Source: Alphaproteobacteria bacterium (GTDB lineage: Bacteria; Pseudomonadota; Alphaproteobacteria; UBA8366; GCA-2717185). From it: a DNA stretch of 64,000 bases. The stretch's first letter is position 1, and each line of letters begins with the position of its first letter. The notes under the pieces were generated by a model, which did no database searches, was not told the DNA's origin, and saw only the letters and a list, made by a program, of their open reading frames with translations. Below, piece by piece: positions 34,890 to 44,294 of the stretch. Position numbers and translations under genes: made by a program. Where the stretch lies: contig WLWY01000001.1 in assembly GCA_012103325.1 (NCBI GenBank), positions 1,279,653-1,343,652 on the forward strand. Direction: 5' to 3'.

Positions 34890-36109
34890 TGTCGCCTGTT
34901 TCACACCAACCGACCAATTGTACCCAGCACGCTATCAAAAGGCGGGTGCTCTGCTGCATTCTTGGGATGCTCGGGTTTTTCGTCGCGCCTCAAGCGGTCG
35001 CGGACGTGGAGGTATGGACCGACAAACAAAGAGTGATCTTGAAAGGAAACCTGAAGGGATTGAAGATCCTGCCGACGGAAAACGGCAAGAAGAAGCCGCG
35101 CGCACCAAAAGGATTGCCTCCGAAGCCAACATGGAAGAAGACGCCGTCAGCCCTAAAGAAGTCGAGAGCACCGATGACACTGCGCGTTGGACCGAAAGAG
35201 AGTATGAAATGGCCCAGCCTCGCGGCGTTGAAGGCGCAGGACGGTGATACAATCGAAATTGCCGCCGGCGAATATGTCGACTGCGCGACCTGGAAAGCCA
35301 ACAATCTGACAATTCGCGGCGTCGGCGGACGCGCGCATGTGCGTGACCAAACCTGCGGCGGCAAAGCGATATGGATCGTGAGGGGCAACAACACGACGAT
35401 CGAGAATATCGAGTTCTCCGGCATGAAGGTAAAGGATCAAAACGGCGCCGGAATTCGTCATGAGGGCGCGGGCCTGACAATTCGAAACTCTTACTTTCAC
35501 GATGGACAACAAGGAATTCTCGGCACCAGCCGAAGGCCTGGCGATGTTATTCTTATCGAAGACAGCGAATTCGCGCGGTTAGGCATAAGAGGGCGCGCGC
35601 ATCCGATGTACTTCAATAAGGCGGACAAACTGATCATTCGCCGCAGCTTTATTCATGACTGTCTTGGCGAAGGAAACTGTGTAAAGAGCCGCTCGAAAAT
35701 TACAGAAATCTCCTGTAGCGTAATCGCGAGTATGGGCGGCAACAGCTCTTGGGAAATCGACCTGTCGAACGGCGGCCGTGCCGAAATTCGCAACAATATC
35801 ATCCAACAAGGCCCCAAAAGCGTTAATCGCAATATTGTCGGGTTTGCGATGGAAACCGGAAATGCAAAGCGACGGAATTCGGAACAGATGCTGATTTTCG
35901 AAAGGAATATCGTTATCAACGATCACAGCGGTGGTGGCCAATTTTTGAACTATCGCAAGCGTGAAAACACAAAGCTTGTCGTCAAGGGAAATACATTCAT
36001 TGGCCCGGGCAAACTGCAGTTCAAGGACAAGAACAACGAATATTTTCGTAATCGCCAACTTGCAAATTTGAAGCCCTATCCGGCATTACCATCCGCGTGC
36101 AAAAAGTAA
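34886..36109 (+). CDS. Secreted right-handed beta-helix protein
   Basis: This 407-residue protein has an N-terminal basic stretch and hydrophobic core (RRVLCCILGMLGFFVAPQAVAD), consistent with a Sec signal. After a Lys/Pro-rich linker (KKKPRAPKGLPPKPTWKK) comes a parallel beta-helix of pectate-lyase-like coils: GDTIEIAAGEYVDCATWKAN, NNTTIENIEFSG, AGIRHEGAGLTIRNSYF, IIRRSFIHDCLGEGNCVKSR. It resembles proteins with NosD/right-handed helix repeats that bind or cleave polysaccharide. It starts inside the stop of the RND pump. No catalytic residues can be assigned. Confidence 0.83.
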   Translation: MMSPVSHQPTNCTQHAIKRRVLCCILGMLGFFVAPQAVADVEVWTDKQRVILKGNLKGLKILPTENGKKKPRAPKGLPPKPTWKKTPSALKKSRAPMTLRVGPKESMKWPSLAALKAQDGDTIEIAAGEYVDCATWKANNLTIRGVGGRAHVRDQTCGGKAIWIVRGNNTTIENIEFSGMKVKDQNGAGIRHEGAGLTIRNSYFHDGQQGILGTSRRPGDVILIEDSEFARLGIRGRAHPMYFNKADKLIIRRSFIHDCLGEGNCVKSRSKITEISCSVIASMGGNSSWEIDLSNGGRAEIRNNIIQQGPKSVNRNIVGFAMETGNAKRRNSEQMLIFERNIVINDHSGGGQFLNYRKRENTKLVVKGNTFIGPGKLQFKDKNNEYFRNRQLANLKPYPALPSACKK

Positions 36110-36170
36110 CAACGCCATACAACACCGGTAATTCTTGACAAGCTCTCGCTGGCTCCGTTGAGTCGGATGT

Positions 36171-37655
36171 ATGAGTAGTCATGCTAGCGGAACGAGCAAG
36201 GATGGGCGCCGGCCAAGCGGCGCATTGTATTCTCAATACGTTATCGATAATGCGTACGACGAGATGTTCGATCCCAACGGCGCGTCGCGCGAACATTACC
36301 GCGCCCTGCAAGCGCGCCTCGATGCGCTAGGCCCGGAGGAAATGACGCGCCGCCAGCAGGCGGTCGACCGCGCTTTTCTGCATCAAGGCATTACCTTTAC
36401 GGTTTACGGTAATTCGGATTCGACCGAGCGGATCTTCCCGACCGACTGCTTGCCGCGCATTCTGACAGCATCCGAATGGGCAACGATCGAAGCCGGACTC
36501 ACACAGCGTCTCGAGGCGCTGAATCTGTTCCTGAAAGACATCTATAACGATGGCGCCATTCTGTCGGACGGCGTGGTGCCACGGGACCTGGTGTATAGCT
36601 GCCGGCAATATCGCCGGGAAATGCGCGGGGTGCAGGTGCCCCGCGACGCCTATGTCTCGATCTGCGGGAGCGATCTGGTGCGGACCGAGGATGGCCAGTT
36701 TGCGGTTCTTGAAGACAATCTCCGGGTACCGTCCGGCGTCTCCTACATGCTGACGAACCGGGAAATCATCCGCCGCGCCTTCCCGACGCTGTACCGCGGA
36801 TACAATGTCCGCCGTATCGAGAATTATTCGGAGATGCTGCTGTCGGCCCTGCGGTCGTTGGCGCCCGGCTATCAATCCGATCCGCGCATCGTCCTGCTGA
36901 CCCCAGGCGTTTTCAACTCCGCCTATTTCGAGCATACGTTCCTGGCCCGGCGGATGGGCATCGAGTTGGTCGAGGGACGCGATCTCGTCGTTCACAACAA
37001 CACCGTGTTCATGCGTACGACCAGTGGATTGCGCAGGGTCGACGTGATCTACCGCCGGCTCGACGACGACTTTGTCGACCCCATCGTATTCCGCCCCGAC
37101 TCCACGCTCGGCGTTTCCGGGCTATTCGACGCCTACCGCGCCGGAAACGTCACGATTGCCAATGCGCTCGGCACAGGAATTGCGGACGACAAGGCGGTGT
37201 ACGCCTATGTCCCGCGGATCATCAAATATTACCTCGATGCCGAACCAATCCTGCCCAACGTTGAGACCTACCTGTGCCGCGAGCCAGACAGCCTGAAATA
37301 TGTCCTCGACAATCTGGAACAACTCGTGGTCAAAGCAGTCGGGGAGTCGGGCGGCTACGGCATGCTGGTCGGGCCGCATGCCGCGAAGGAAGAGATCGCC
37401 GCTTTTCGGGCAAGACTCATCGCAGATCCCGCAAACTATATCGCACAGCCAACCTTGGCGTTGTCCCGTGCGCCGTGTTTCGTAGACCGCCAGATCGAAG
37501 GCCGGCACGTCGATCTGCGCCCGTTCATTCTGCACGGTGAACGCACGACGATCGTTCCCGGCGGGCTAACGCGAGTCGCGCTGAAACGTGGCAGCCTTGT
37601 GGTAAACTCATCGCAGGGCGGCGGCTCGAAAGACACCTGGGTTCTAAGCAATTGA
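36171..37655 (+). CDS. Circularly permuted ATP-grasp protein (DUF404/DUF407)
   Basis: This 494-residue protein is a circularly permuted type-2 ATP-grasp ligase. Diagnostic parts are [70 protein letters not shown]-like sequence, and [14 protein letters not shown] (ATP-binding glycine loop). It is predicted to form amide bonds between a peptide or amino acid and an acceptor. It is the first of the conserved trio ATP-grasp / alpha-E / transglutaminase, separated by 13 and 21 bases. Confidence 0.93.
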   Translation: MSSHASGTSKDGRRPSGALYSQYVIDNAYDEMFDPNGASREHYRALQARLDALGPEEMTRRQQAVDRAFLHQGITFTVYGNSDSTERIFPTDCLPRILTASEWATIEAGLTQRLEALNLFLKDIYNDGAILSDGVVPRDLVYSCRQYRREMRGVQVPRDAYVSICGSDLVRTEDGQFAVLEDNLRVPSGVSYMLTNREIIRRAFPTLYRGYNVRRIENYSEMLLSALRSLAPGYQSDPRIVLLTPGVFNSAYFEHTFLARRMGIELVEGRDLVVHNNTVFMRTTSGLRRVDVIYRRLDDDFVDPIVFRPDSTLGVSGLFDAYRAGNVTIANALGTGIADDKAVYAYVPRIIKYYLDAEPILPNVETYLCREPDSLKYVLDNLEQLVVKAVGESGGYGMLVGPHAAKEEIAAFRARLIADPANYIAQPTLALSRAPCFVDRQIEGRHVDLRPFILHGERTTIVPGGLTRVALKRGSLVVNSSQGGGSKDTWVLSN

Positions 37656-37668
37656 GGGGGTCGGGGCG

Positions 37669-38646
37669 ATGATGCTCTCCCGGGTCGCGGATAGCCTGTA
37701 TTGGATGAGCCGCTATCTCGAACGTGCCGAACACATCGCCCGGCTAATGAGCGTGCAGTACAGCGCTTTGCTGGACCACGAACCGCAAGAGAACGACCCT
37801 TCCTGGGCGCGAGTCCTGGCAAGCCTGCGAGCAGCGCCGCCGGGCGGCAACGATCAGATCTACCAGGTTCGCGGTAGTCTTGCCTATCGCATCACCGGCG
37901 CGCTAACCTTCGATCTGCACCAATCGCCATCCATCGCCAACGCATTGTTTTCCGCGCGCGAAAATGCCCGCCAAGTGCGCGAGCAAACCAGTACGGAAAT
38001 GTGGGAGCAACTGAACCGCCTTTACCTCGCGCTCCGTTCAACTTCTCTCGAATCGATGTGGCGGACACAGTCGACGGATTTTTACGTTGACGTCATCAAT
38101 GGTCTGCACCAATTCCACGGCATCACCGATTCGACCATGAGCAATGGCGAAGGCTGGCACTTCATTCAGCTTGGACGCTACATGGAACGCGCCCAGCTTG
38201 TTGCATCGCTGCTCGCGTTCCATTTCGGCGGCATTCCCGGAACAAAAACCGGCGCGGCCGAGACGCCGTTCGAATGGTACAATCTCTTGAAGATGTGCAC
38301 CGCATTCGAGGCCTATTGCAAAGTCTATACGGCCGATATCCGGCCGAGCCGCATCGCCGAATTCCTCGTCTTCGATTCCGAGTTCCCCCGGTCGATCCGT
38401 TTCGCCGTCGACATGGTGCAAGCGGAGCTGCAGAAAGTCGCCCCTGAAAGCAATGTCCATCGAAACGGGAGGGCGGAACGGATCGCGGGCCGTCTACGGG
38501 CCTATCTGGATTACGGCCAGGTAGAGGAAATCATGAACGATTCGATTCAGGCGCATTTCGCCGATATTCAGCGGCAATGCGCCGAAATCCACGACGCGGT
38601 ATTCGAGACCTATATCGCCTACCCCGTCGATGCGCACATCGCCTGA
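37669..38646 (+). CDS. Alpha-E domain protein (DUF403)
   Basis: This 325-residue all-helical protein starts MMLSRVADSLYWMSRYLERA, the signature of DUF403/alpha-E. Further matches are WEQLNRLYLALR, GWHFIQLGRYMERAQLVASL and RPSRIAEFLVFDSEFPRSI. It is nearly always encoded with a circularly permuted ATP-grasp and a transglutaminase-like peptidase, as here, and is thought to be their structural or substrate partner. No catalytic residues are known. Confidence 0.93.
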   Translation: MMLSRVADSLYWMSRYLERAEHIARLMSVQYSALLDHEPQENDPSWARVLASLRAAPPGGNDQIYQVRGSLAYRITGALTFDLHQSPSIANALFSARENARQVREQTSTEMWEQLNRLYLALRSTSLESMWRTQSTDFYVDVINGLHQFHGITDSTMSNGEGWHFIQLGRYMERAQLVASLLAFHFGGIPGTKTGAAETPFEWYNLLKMCTAFEAYCKVYTADIRPSRIAEFLVFDSEFPRSIRFAVDMVQAELQKVAPESNVHRNGRAERIAGRLRAYLDYGQVEEIMNDSIQAHFADIQRQCAEIHDAVFETYIAYPVDAHIA

Positions 38647-38667
38647 CCCCGGGAGTCTGTCCAAGTA

Positions 38668-39627
38668 ATGTTTTATTCCATTCGCCATGTGAAACGTTTC
38701 CGATACTCGGCACCGGTCCGCGAAAGTGCTATGGCGTTGTACATGCAGCCGCGCACGGAAGCGCGGCAGCGGCTGCAAGCCTTTCAGGTCCAAATTCTCC
38801 CGCACGCTCAGCTCTTCGCCTATTCCGACTATTTAGGCAATGCGGTCTATCACTTCGACGTGCCCGGGGCGCACGACACACTTACCATCACCGCCGAGTC
38901 CGCCGTCGAGATGGCCGATCCCGAACCCCTCCCCGATGCACTGCCTGCAGCAGCGTGGGACACGCTGCGCGATGGTGCGGCGCGCGGTGATCATTGGGAC
39001 ATGCTGCATGACAGTCATTACATTCGGTCGAGCGAGATGCTGTCCGATTTCGAAAATTCGCTAAATTTGCACCGCGACACGGACCCGCTTACGGGCCTGA
39101 AAGAGTTGAACACGGCGCTTTTTTCACATTTCGATTACGTACCGGACGCCACGCACGTCGACTCGCAAATTACCGACGCCCTGAAGGATGGCAAGGGCGT
39201 GTGCCAGGACTTCGCACACATCATGATCGCGCTGGTTCGCAACAAAGGAATCCCTTGCCGGTACGTGTCCGGATATGTCTACCGAACGATGGACAGCGAC
39301 GACCGGTCGATCGAAGGCGCGAGCCATGCGTGGATCGAAGCATACTTGCCGGATCTCGGCTGGGTCGGTTTCGACCCAACGAACAACGTTATCGCCGCCG
39401 AACGCCATATCCGCGTCGCCGTCGGGCGGGATTATGCCGATGTACCGCCGACGCGCGGCGCCTTCAAAGGCGGTGCGGCGAGCGAACTCGCGGTCGCTGT
39501 TACCGTACTGCCAACCGAAGCGCCGGCGCATCACGAAGACTTCCTGCGCATCGTCCGCCCCATGCCACCCGCACCGCAACAGGAGCTGGAACCGTTCCAG
39601 CAACAAGAACAACAGCAGCAGCAATAA
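38668..39627 (+). CDS. Transglutaminase-like cysteine peptidase family protein
   Basis: This 319-residue protein has an N-terminal bacterial transglutaminase-like domain (FRYSAPVRESAMALYMQPR) and the papain-like core. The catalytic triad is visible: Cys in GKGVCQDFAHIMIALVR, His in EGASHAWIEAYLP and Asp in GWVGFDPTNN. It may hydrolyse the bond made by the ATP-grasp partner. The last 30 residues are an unusual Pro/Gln-rich tail ending in QQQEQQQQQ. It is third in the trio and convergent with the CCA gene; the stop codons abut directly. Confidence 0.93.
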   Translation: MFYSIRHVKRFRYSAPVRESAMALYMQPRTEARQRLQAFQVQILPHAQLFAYSDYLGNAVYHFDVPGAHDTLTITAESAVEMADPEPLPDALPAAAWDTLRDGAARGDHWDMLHDSHYIRSSEMLSDFENSLNLHRDTDPLTGLKELNTALFSHFDYVPDATHVDSQITDALKDGKGVCQDFAHIMIALVRNKGIPCRYVSGYVYRTMDSDDRSIEGASHAWIEAYLPDLGWVGFDPTNNVIAAERHIRVAVGRDYADVPPTRGAFKGGAASELAVAVTVLPTEAPAHHEDFLRIVRPMPPAPQQELEPFQQQEQQQQQ

Positions 39628-40851
39628 CTAACGCTTCTGAATTTCCTGCTCGAGATAAGCAAGGCAGACCGCGCGATCCGCAGCGAAATCGCCGCCGACC
39701 CACCAGTCTTCAACCGCGCGCAGCAGCTCACCCACAGCAGGGCCATGCGGAATGTTCCTTTCCAGGACATCGGCGCCGGTTATCGGGAATGTCTTCGTCG
39801 TCCAGCTGTCCGCTAAATCCAGCAACGCCTTCCAATCCGCGTCTACATCGGTGCGAGCGTGTCCCACCAACGTAAGCTCGCGAAACGACGCGGCACCAAG
39901 CCGATATATGAGGCGCCGCCGCGCCAGATCATTCAGCGTTGGAGAAACCGACTCTGTCGCGACCATTAGGAGATACCCTCTTTCCGTATTGGAAAGCCGC
40001 AAACGGTCGGCAACTTGGGCCAGCGCTTTCACATCGGTTTCCAGCAAAACGGTCAACCGTCGAATCGGATCAACCGCAATACCGGCAGCGGTCTCGATCG
40101 CGACGAGCCGGGCCAAATGCGGCAGCGCCGTTGCCTCCGGTAAAAAGCTTTCGAAAACCTTCGTTTCTTCCATCAAGCGTAGGGTCGGCAAAGGATCGGG
40201 GGCACCGAGTAGTTTGAGCACCTCAACACGGACGCGTTCGCCCGACAGGCTCGTCAGGCGTGGCGCCAGCGCCTGACAGGCCGCCAGCGCATCAGCATCC
40301 GGGGGCGACCGGCCGTAATGCGCGTAAAAGCGGAAGAACCGCAACAGCCGCAAGACATCTTCGACGATACGGTCCTGCGGATCGCCAACGAAGCGAATGC
40401 GGCCTGCAGCCAGATCGGCCCGGCCACCGAAGGGATCGTGCAACGTACCATCCGGCTCCAGTGACATCGCATTGATTGTGAGATCCCGCCGCGCCGCATC
40501 GCCTTCCCAATCGTCGGTGAAACGAACCTTGGCGTGCCGGCCGTCGGTCTCGACATCGTGGCGTAAGGTAGTGATCTCGAAGGAAGTGCCGCCCGCGACG
40601 GCTGTAACCGTGCCATGCGCCAGGCCCGTCGGTATGGCGCGCAACCCGGCATCTTCAATACACTTCACCACGTCGTCCGGCAAAGCGTCGGTCGCAATGT
40701 CGATGTCGCCGATCGGCCGGCCCAGCAGCGTATCGCGCACACAGCCGCCGACGAACCGGGCCGCATGACCCCGATCCTGCAGTGCCGCTATAACCGCACA
40801 CGTCTCCCGTTTGGTCATCCAGGATTGCGGCGCGATCCTGTCGGCAGTCAA
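39628..40851 (-). CDS. cca: CCA tRNA nucleotidyltransferase
   Basis: This class II nucleotidyltransferase of about 407 residues adds or repairs the tRNA 3' CCA. The core is ARFVGGCVRDTLLGR with DIDIATDA (metal Asp pair), RRDLTINAMSL, GRIRFVGDPQDRIVEDVLRLLR and the helical neck/body. The ORF track extends it 34 residues into DUF6111; I prefer TTG at 40851 (LTADRIAPQSW), five bases after the DUF6111 stop. ATG 40818 (MTKRE) is an alternative. The C-terminus matches the alphaproteobacterial short form without an HD domain. Confidence 0.92.
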   Translation of the reverse strand: MTADRIAPQSWMTKRETCAVIAALQDRGHAARFVGGCVRDTLLGRPIGDIDIATDALPDDVVKCIEDAGLRAIPTGLAHGTVTAVAGGTSFEITTLRHDVETDGRHAKVRFTDDWEGDAARRDLTINAMSLEPDGTLHDPFGGRADLAAGRIRFVGDPQDRIVEDVLRLLRFFRFYAHYGRSPPDADALAACQALAPRLTSLSGERVRVEVLKLLGAPDPLPTLRLMEETKVFESFLPEATALPHLARLVAIETAAGIAVDPIRRLTVLLETDVKALAQVADRLRLSNTERGYLLMVATESVSPTLNDLARRRLIYRLGAASFRELTLVGHARTDVDADWKALLDLADSWTTKTFPITGADVLERNIPHGPAVGELLRAVEDWWVGGDFAADRAVCLAYLEQEIQKR

Positions 40852-40855
40852 GGGG

Positions 40856-41140
40856 TTACTGCCCCACGCGGCCCGGGACGATTTTCCCGTCTTCGAAGCG
40901 CGGTGTCTGGTATTCCGCAAACGGGTCGCCTCCGCTGAGCACAGCCGTGACAATCAGCGCAGTTGCCGCCAATGCGGCGCCGGCCGAGATCAGCCAGATC
41001 CACGGCATATCCTCCCAAGGCGCCACCTTTCGCCCCTCTGCTTCCGCCAGCGCGCGGCGTCGCGTCGTCCACCACCAGATCAAATAGACGATAAATGGCG
41101 ACAGAAACGGCAAACCGATCGTGAGAAGTTTGCGGATCAT
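40856..41140 (-). CDS. DUF6111 family membrane protein
   Basis: This 94-residue protein has two transmembrane helices, LPFLSPFIVYLIWWWTTRRR at the N-terminus and WIWLISAGAALAATALIVTA, separated by a charged loop (EAEGRKVAPWEDMP). The C-terminus YQTPRFEDGKIVPGRV is typical of DUF6111. It sits between a NUDIX gene (four-base ATGA overlap) and cca. Its function is unknown. Confidence 0.82.
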   Translation of the reverse strand: MIRKLLTIGLPFLSPFIVYLIWWWTTRRRALAEAEGRKVAPWEDMPWIWLISAGAALAATALIVTAVLSGGDPFAEYQTPRFEDGKIVPGRVGQ

Positions 41141-41751
41141 GGTCCCACCAGGACTTCGGACAGGTTCACCAGCATGCCTGCGGTTGCGCCCCAGATATAC
41201 CGGTCTTCATAAGGAAGAACATAGAAGGTGCGCTTTGTGCCTTCATGTGTACGCGAATCCGTTTCGTGATTGTCGCTGTTCAGCACGAAGGTCAGCGGCA
41301 CCTCGAAAACGTCAGCCACCTCGAAGGGATCGGGTTTGACGTCGAAGGGCGGGTTTACGAAACCCACGACCGGCGTTACCCGATAGCCGGAACGGACAAT
41401 ATAGGGGTCGAGCACCCCGATCACGTCGACGCGATCCGGCGGCAGACCGACTTCCTCCTCCGCTTCGCGCAATGCGGCCGCCAAGTGACTGGGGTCCTCA
41501 GGCTCGACACGGCCACCCGGAAAACTGATCTGACCTGCATGGTCGTTCAAATGGGCGGTGCGTTGTGTCAGCATGATTGTTAGGCCCTCAGGACGGTCAA
41601 CCAGCGGCACCAACACGGCGGCAGGGATAAGGTCGTCCTTCAACTCCATGCCCGGGTTTAGATTATGATCGCCGCGGAAACCCGACCATCGTTCCGACGA
41701 CGATCCGCTATCCGAAGTCTTAAATCGCTTGATGATTTCTTCGCGCTGCAT
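41137..41751 (-). CDS. CoA pyrophosphatase (NUDIX, NudL-like)
   Basis: This 204-residue NUDIX hydrolase likely cleaves coenzyme A or its derivatives to 3',5'-ADP and (acyl-)phosphopantetheine. The CoA-type prefix MLTQRTAHLNDHAGQISFPG is followed by GGRVEPEDPSHLAAALREAE and EEVGLPPDRV. It lies nine bases after the DUF1285 gene and overlaps the DUF6111 gene. The order DUF1285-NUDIX-DUF6111-CCA is a conserved alphaproteobacterial arrangement as far as I recall. Confidence 0.9.
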   Translation of the reverse strand: MQREEIIKRFKTSDSGSSSERWSGFRGDHNLNPGMELKDDLIPAAVLVPLVDRPEGLTIMLTQRTAHLNDHAGQISFPGGRVEPEDPSHLAAALREAEEEVGLPPDRVDVIGVLDPYIVRSGYRVTPVVGFVNPPFDVKPDPFEVADVFEVPLTFVLNSDNHETDSRTHEGTKRTFYVLPYEDRYIWGATAGMLVNLSEVLVGP

Positions 41752-41760
41752 GCTCTATCC

Positions 41761-42315
41761 TTATTCCACGGTATCGCCCAACGGGAACAGAACACCACCG
41801 CTCCAGATGCCGAGGATCGTTCCGCCGCCATCCCACTGTTCTTCGGCCAGCGACACCAGATCATAGAATATAGGACGCGTGATCAGCGCTTCGAGGTTTT
41901 CGCGCACTGTAACATAGGGGGACGGTTCGCCAGTTACCTCATTTTCCGCCACGCGAAGAGGATGATCGGCGTCCACGGGCACAATTTCGTCCAAATTGGT
42001 GCGAAAACTCAGAATTTGATCTTTTCCTTCGCCCGCGACGATCAATTCCACGGCGGTGAACGGCGCATCCTCAACTTCAATTCGGCCTCGTTCGACCGGC
42101 GTAACGAGCCAGAAATCACCAGCCTCATCCCGCCGCAAGACAGTGGCAAACAGCTTCACCAATCCCATGCGCCGGATCGGCCCACCTTGATGGTACCATG
42201 TTCCATCGCGCGCTATACGCATCTGGAACCGGTCAGGATCGTCCGGATCGACGGAAACAGGTTGGTTTTCGATCATTTTTTCGAGATGGCCGGGCTTCCG
42301 GGGTTGCACGCTCAT
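41761..42315 (-). CDS. DUF1285 family protein
   Basis: This 184-residue cytoplasmic protein matches DUF1285: RIARDGTWYHQGGPIRRMGL near residue 35, LVTPVERGRIEVEDAPFTAV, and the later PYVTVRENLEALITRPIFYD. No catalytic residues are known. It heads the minus-strand group with NUDIX, DUF6111 and cca and is divergent from the MoxR operon across about 51 bases. Confidence 0.87.
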   Translation of the reverse strand: MSVQPRKPGHLEKMIENQPVSVDPDDPDRFQMRIARDGTWYHQGGPIRRMGLVKLFATVLRRDEAGDFWLVTPVERGRIEVEDAPFTAVELIVAGEGKDQILSFRTNLDEIVPVDADHPLRVAENEVTGEPSPYVTVRENLEALITRPIFYDLVSLAEEQWDGGGTILGIWSGGVLFPLGDTVE

Positions 42316-42366
42316 CGAACGCCACCCATGCTATTATCACGACGTCGCATATAAGGAGATTAGGTC

Positions 42367-43374
42367 TTGAGCCCATCCGACGCCAGTGCCGCCGCACCCG
42401 AAGATCTCGCCGCCGAAATTGAACGGCTGGGCGAAAAAATCGCCGCCGCCCGGGAGAGCATCGGCCGCGTTATTTTTGGCCAATCTCACGTGATCGACCT
42501 CAGTCTGACGACATTGCTGTCGGGCGGGCATGCCCTGCTTATCGGCGTGCCGGGGCTGGGGAAAACCCGCCTTGTCGAAACCATGGGCACCGTGCTTGGC
42601 TTGGATGACAGCCGCATACAATTCACGCCCGATTTGATGCCGGCTGACATTCTCGGCTCCGAAGTGCTTGAAGAGTCCGAATCGGGGCGCCGCTCGTTCC
42701 GTTTCGTAAATGGTCCGGTGTTCTGTCAGGTGCTGCTTGCCGACGAAATCAACCGTGCCAGTCCGCGAACGCAGTCCGCCCTGTTGCAGGCGATGCAGGA
42801 ACACCGTGTTTCCGTCGCGGGTCAGTATCACGCATTGCCCCAACCATTCCATGTTCTGGCAACGCAGAACCCGCTCGAACTGGAAGGCACCTATCCGCTG
42901 CCGGAAGCGCAACTCGACCGTTTTCTCATGGAAATCGATGTCGGTTACCCGGACGAGTCCGCTGAGCGGGAAATCATGCTGGCGACAACCGGAACATCCG
43001 AAGCAAAGGCCGAAGCGATCTTTACGGCGGACGCCTTGATCGAGGCGCAACGGTTGGTTCGCAGTGTCCCCGTCGGCGAGCGCATCGTCGAAGCCGTGCT
43101 CCGTGTCGTTCGCGCCGGTCGGCCGGAAACCAGCGATATTCCGGAGGTTATCAGCCATGTTTCATGGGGCCCCGGCCCTCGCGCAAGTCAAGCGCTGGTG
43201 CTGGCATGCCGGGCGCGGGCGCTGATTGGCGGCCGGCTTGCTCCGTCCGTCGATGATGTTCTCGCCCTCGCCAACCCGATTCTTCGGCATCGCATGGCGT
43301 TGAGCTTCGCGGCACGCGCCGAAGGCGTTACAATCGATACGGTGATCGACAGGCTGTGCGAGCCCCTTCGCTAA
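42367..43374 (+). CDS. MoxR-family AAA+ ATPase
   Basis: This 335-residue AAA+ chaperone-like ATPase probably inserts a metal or remodels a von Willebrand-type partner. Walker A is GVPGLGKTRLVETMG, Walker B LLADEINRASPRTQSALLQA, followed by sensor 1 FHVLATQNPLELEGTYPLPE. The start is TTG at 42367 behind AAGGAG. It leads an operon with DUF58, DUF4159 and two more genes, the usual MoxR context. Confidence 0.93.
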   Translation: MSPSDASAAAPEDLAAEIERLGEKIAAARESIGRVIFGQSHVIDLSLTTLLSGGHALLIGVPGLGKTRLVETMGTVLGLDDSRIQFTPDLMPADILGSEVLEESESGRRSFRFVNGPVFCQVLLADEINRASPRTQSALLQAMQEHRVSVAGQYHALPQPFHVLATQNPLELEGTYPLPEAQLDRFLMEIDVGYPDESAEREIMLATTGTSEAKAEAIFTADALIEAQRLVRSVPVGERIVEAVLRVVRAGRPETSDIPEVISHVSWGPGPRASQALVLACRARALIGGRLAPSVDDVLALANPILRHRMALSFAARAEGVTIDTVIDRLCEPLR

Positions 43375-43402
43375 CCTTCCTTGACCGGAGAGTGGGAGAC
43401 GC

Positions 43403-44293
43403 ATGACGGCCACGGAGCGACGGCTGAATCTTCAAAGCCAAGCGGCTCGTATCTCGGGCAGCTTGCCGCCGCTGCTTCTTGCCGCTGAACGAGTCGCCAC
43501 GACAGTCGCCCAAGGGGTGCATGGCCGCCGCCGGGTCGGCCAAGGAGAGACGTTCTGGCAGTTCCGGCGATACGAAACCGGCGACTCCGCGAATGCCATT
43601 GACTGGCGGCAATCGGCAAAATCGCAACATCTGTTCGTCCGGGAAACCGAGTGGGAAGCAGCGCAGTCGTCCTGGCTGTGGCGAGACGCATCGCCATCAA
43701 TGCATTACCGGTCCAACGACAGCTTGCCGACCAAGGCGGAACGGGCCGATCTTCTATTGCTCGCAACGGCTCTGCTTCTCATGCGCGCGGGGGAGCGTTT
43801 CACCCTGTTGGGTAGTGCGCTCCGGTCCGCCAGCGGCCGAGTAGCCTATGACCGGCTGGCTGACGTCATGGTTCGGGAAACGCCTGTCGAGGATAGTTTG
43901 CCGCCCTACCGGCCGTTGCCGCGATACGCGCAGACAATTTTGTTTGGCGACTTTCTGTCGCCGTCGGAGGAAATCGGGGAGCGTCTCTCGGCTTTTGCAG
44001 CGCGAGGGGTAAACGGTCTGTTCCTCCAAATCCTCGACCCGGCGGAACGGAGCCTGCCATTCCGCGGGCGAATTCGCTTCGAAGGCTTCGAAAACGAAGG
44101 CGAAACGATATTGGGGCGGGTCCAGTCCGCGCGCGAAGCATACAAAACGAAATTCGCCCGGCACTGCGACGATCTTCGCGAAATCGCGCGGCGCACGGGC
44201 TGGATGTACTTGCAGCATACAACCGATCATTCGGCCGAAGCGGCGTTGTTGACGCTCTATACGGCGCTCACGCCGCGCCGGTGGGAAGGCTGA
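43403..44293 (+). CDS. DUF58 protein
   Basis: This 296-residue protein carries the DUF58 core: GRRRVGQGETFWQFRRYETG then DSANAIDWRQSAKSQHLFVR, a divergent vWA-like fold that works with MoxR. No transmembrane helices are seen, unlike longer DUF58 proteins. GGGAG precedes the ATG. It ends one base before the next gene, so coupling is likely. Confidence 0.9.
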   Translation: MTATERRLNLQSQAARISGSLPPLLLAAERVATTVAQGVHGRRRVGQGETFWQFRRYETGDSANAIDWRQSAKSQHLFVRETEWEAAQSSWLWRDASPSMHYRSNDSLPTKAERADLLLLATALLLMRAGERFTLLGSALRSASGRVAYDRLADVMVRETPVEDSLPPYRPLPRYAQTILFGDFLSPSEEIGERLSAFAARGVNGLFLQILDPAERSLPFRGRIRFEGFENEGETILGRVQSAREAYKTKFARHCDDLREIARRTGWMYLQHTTDHSAEAALLTLYTALTPRRWEG

Positions 44294-44294
44294 C

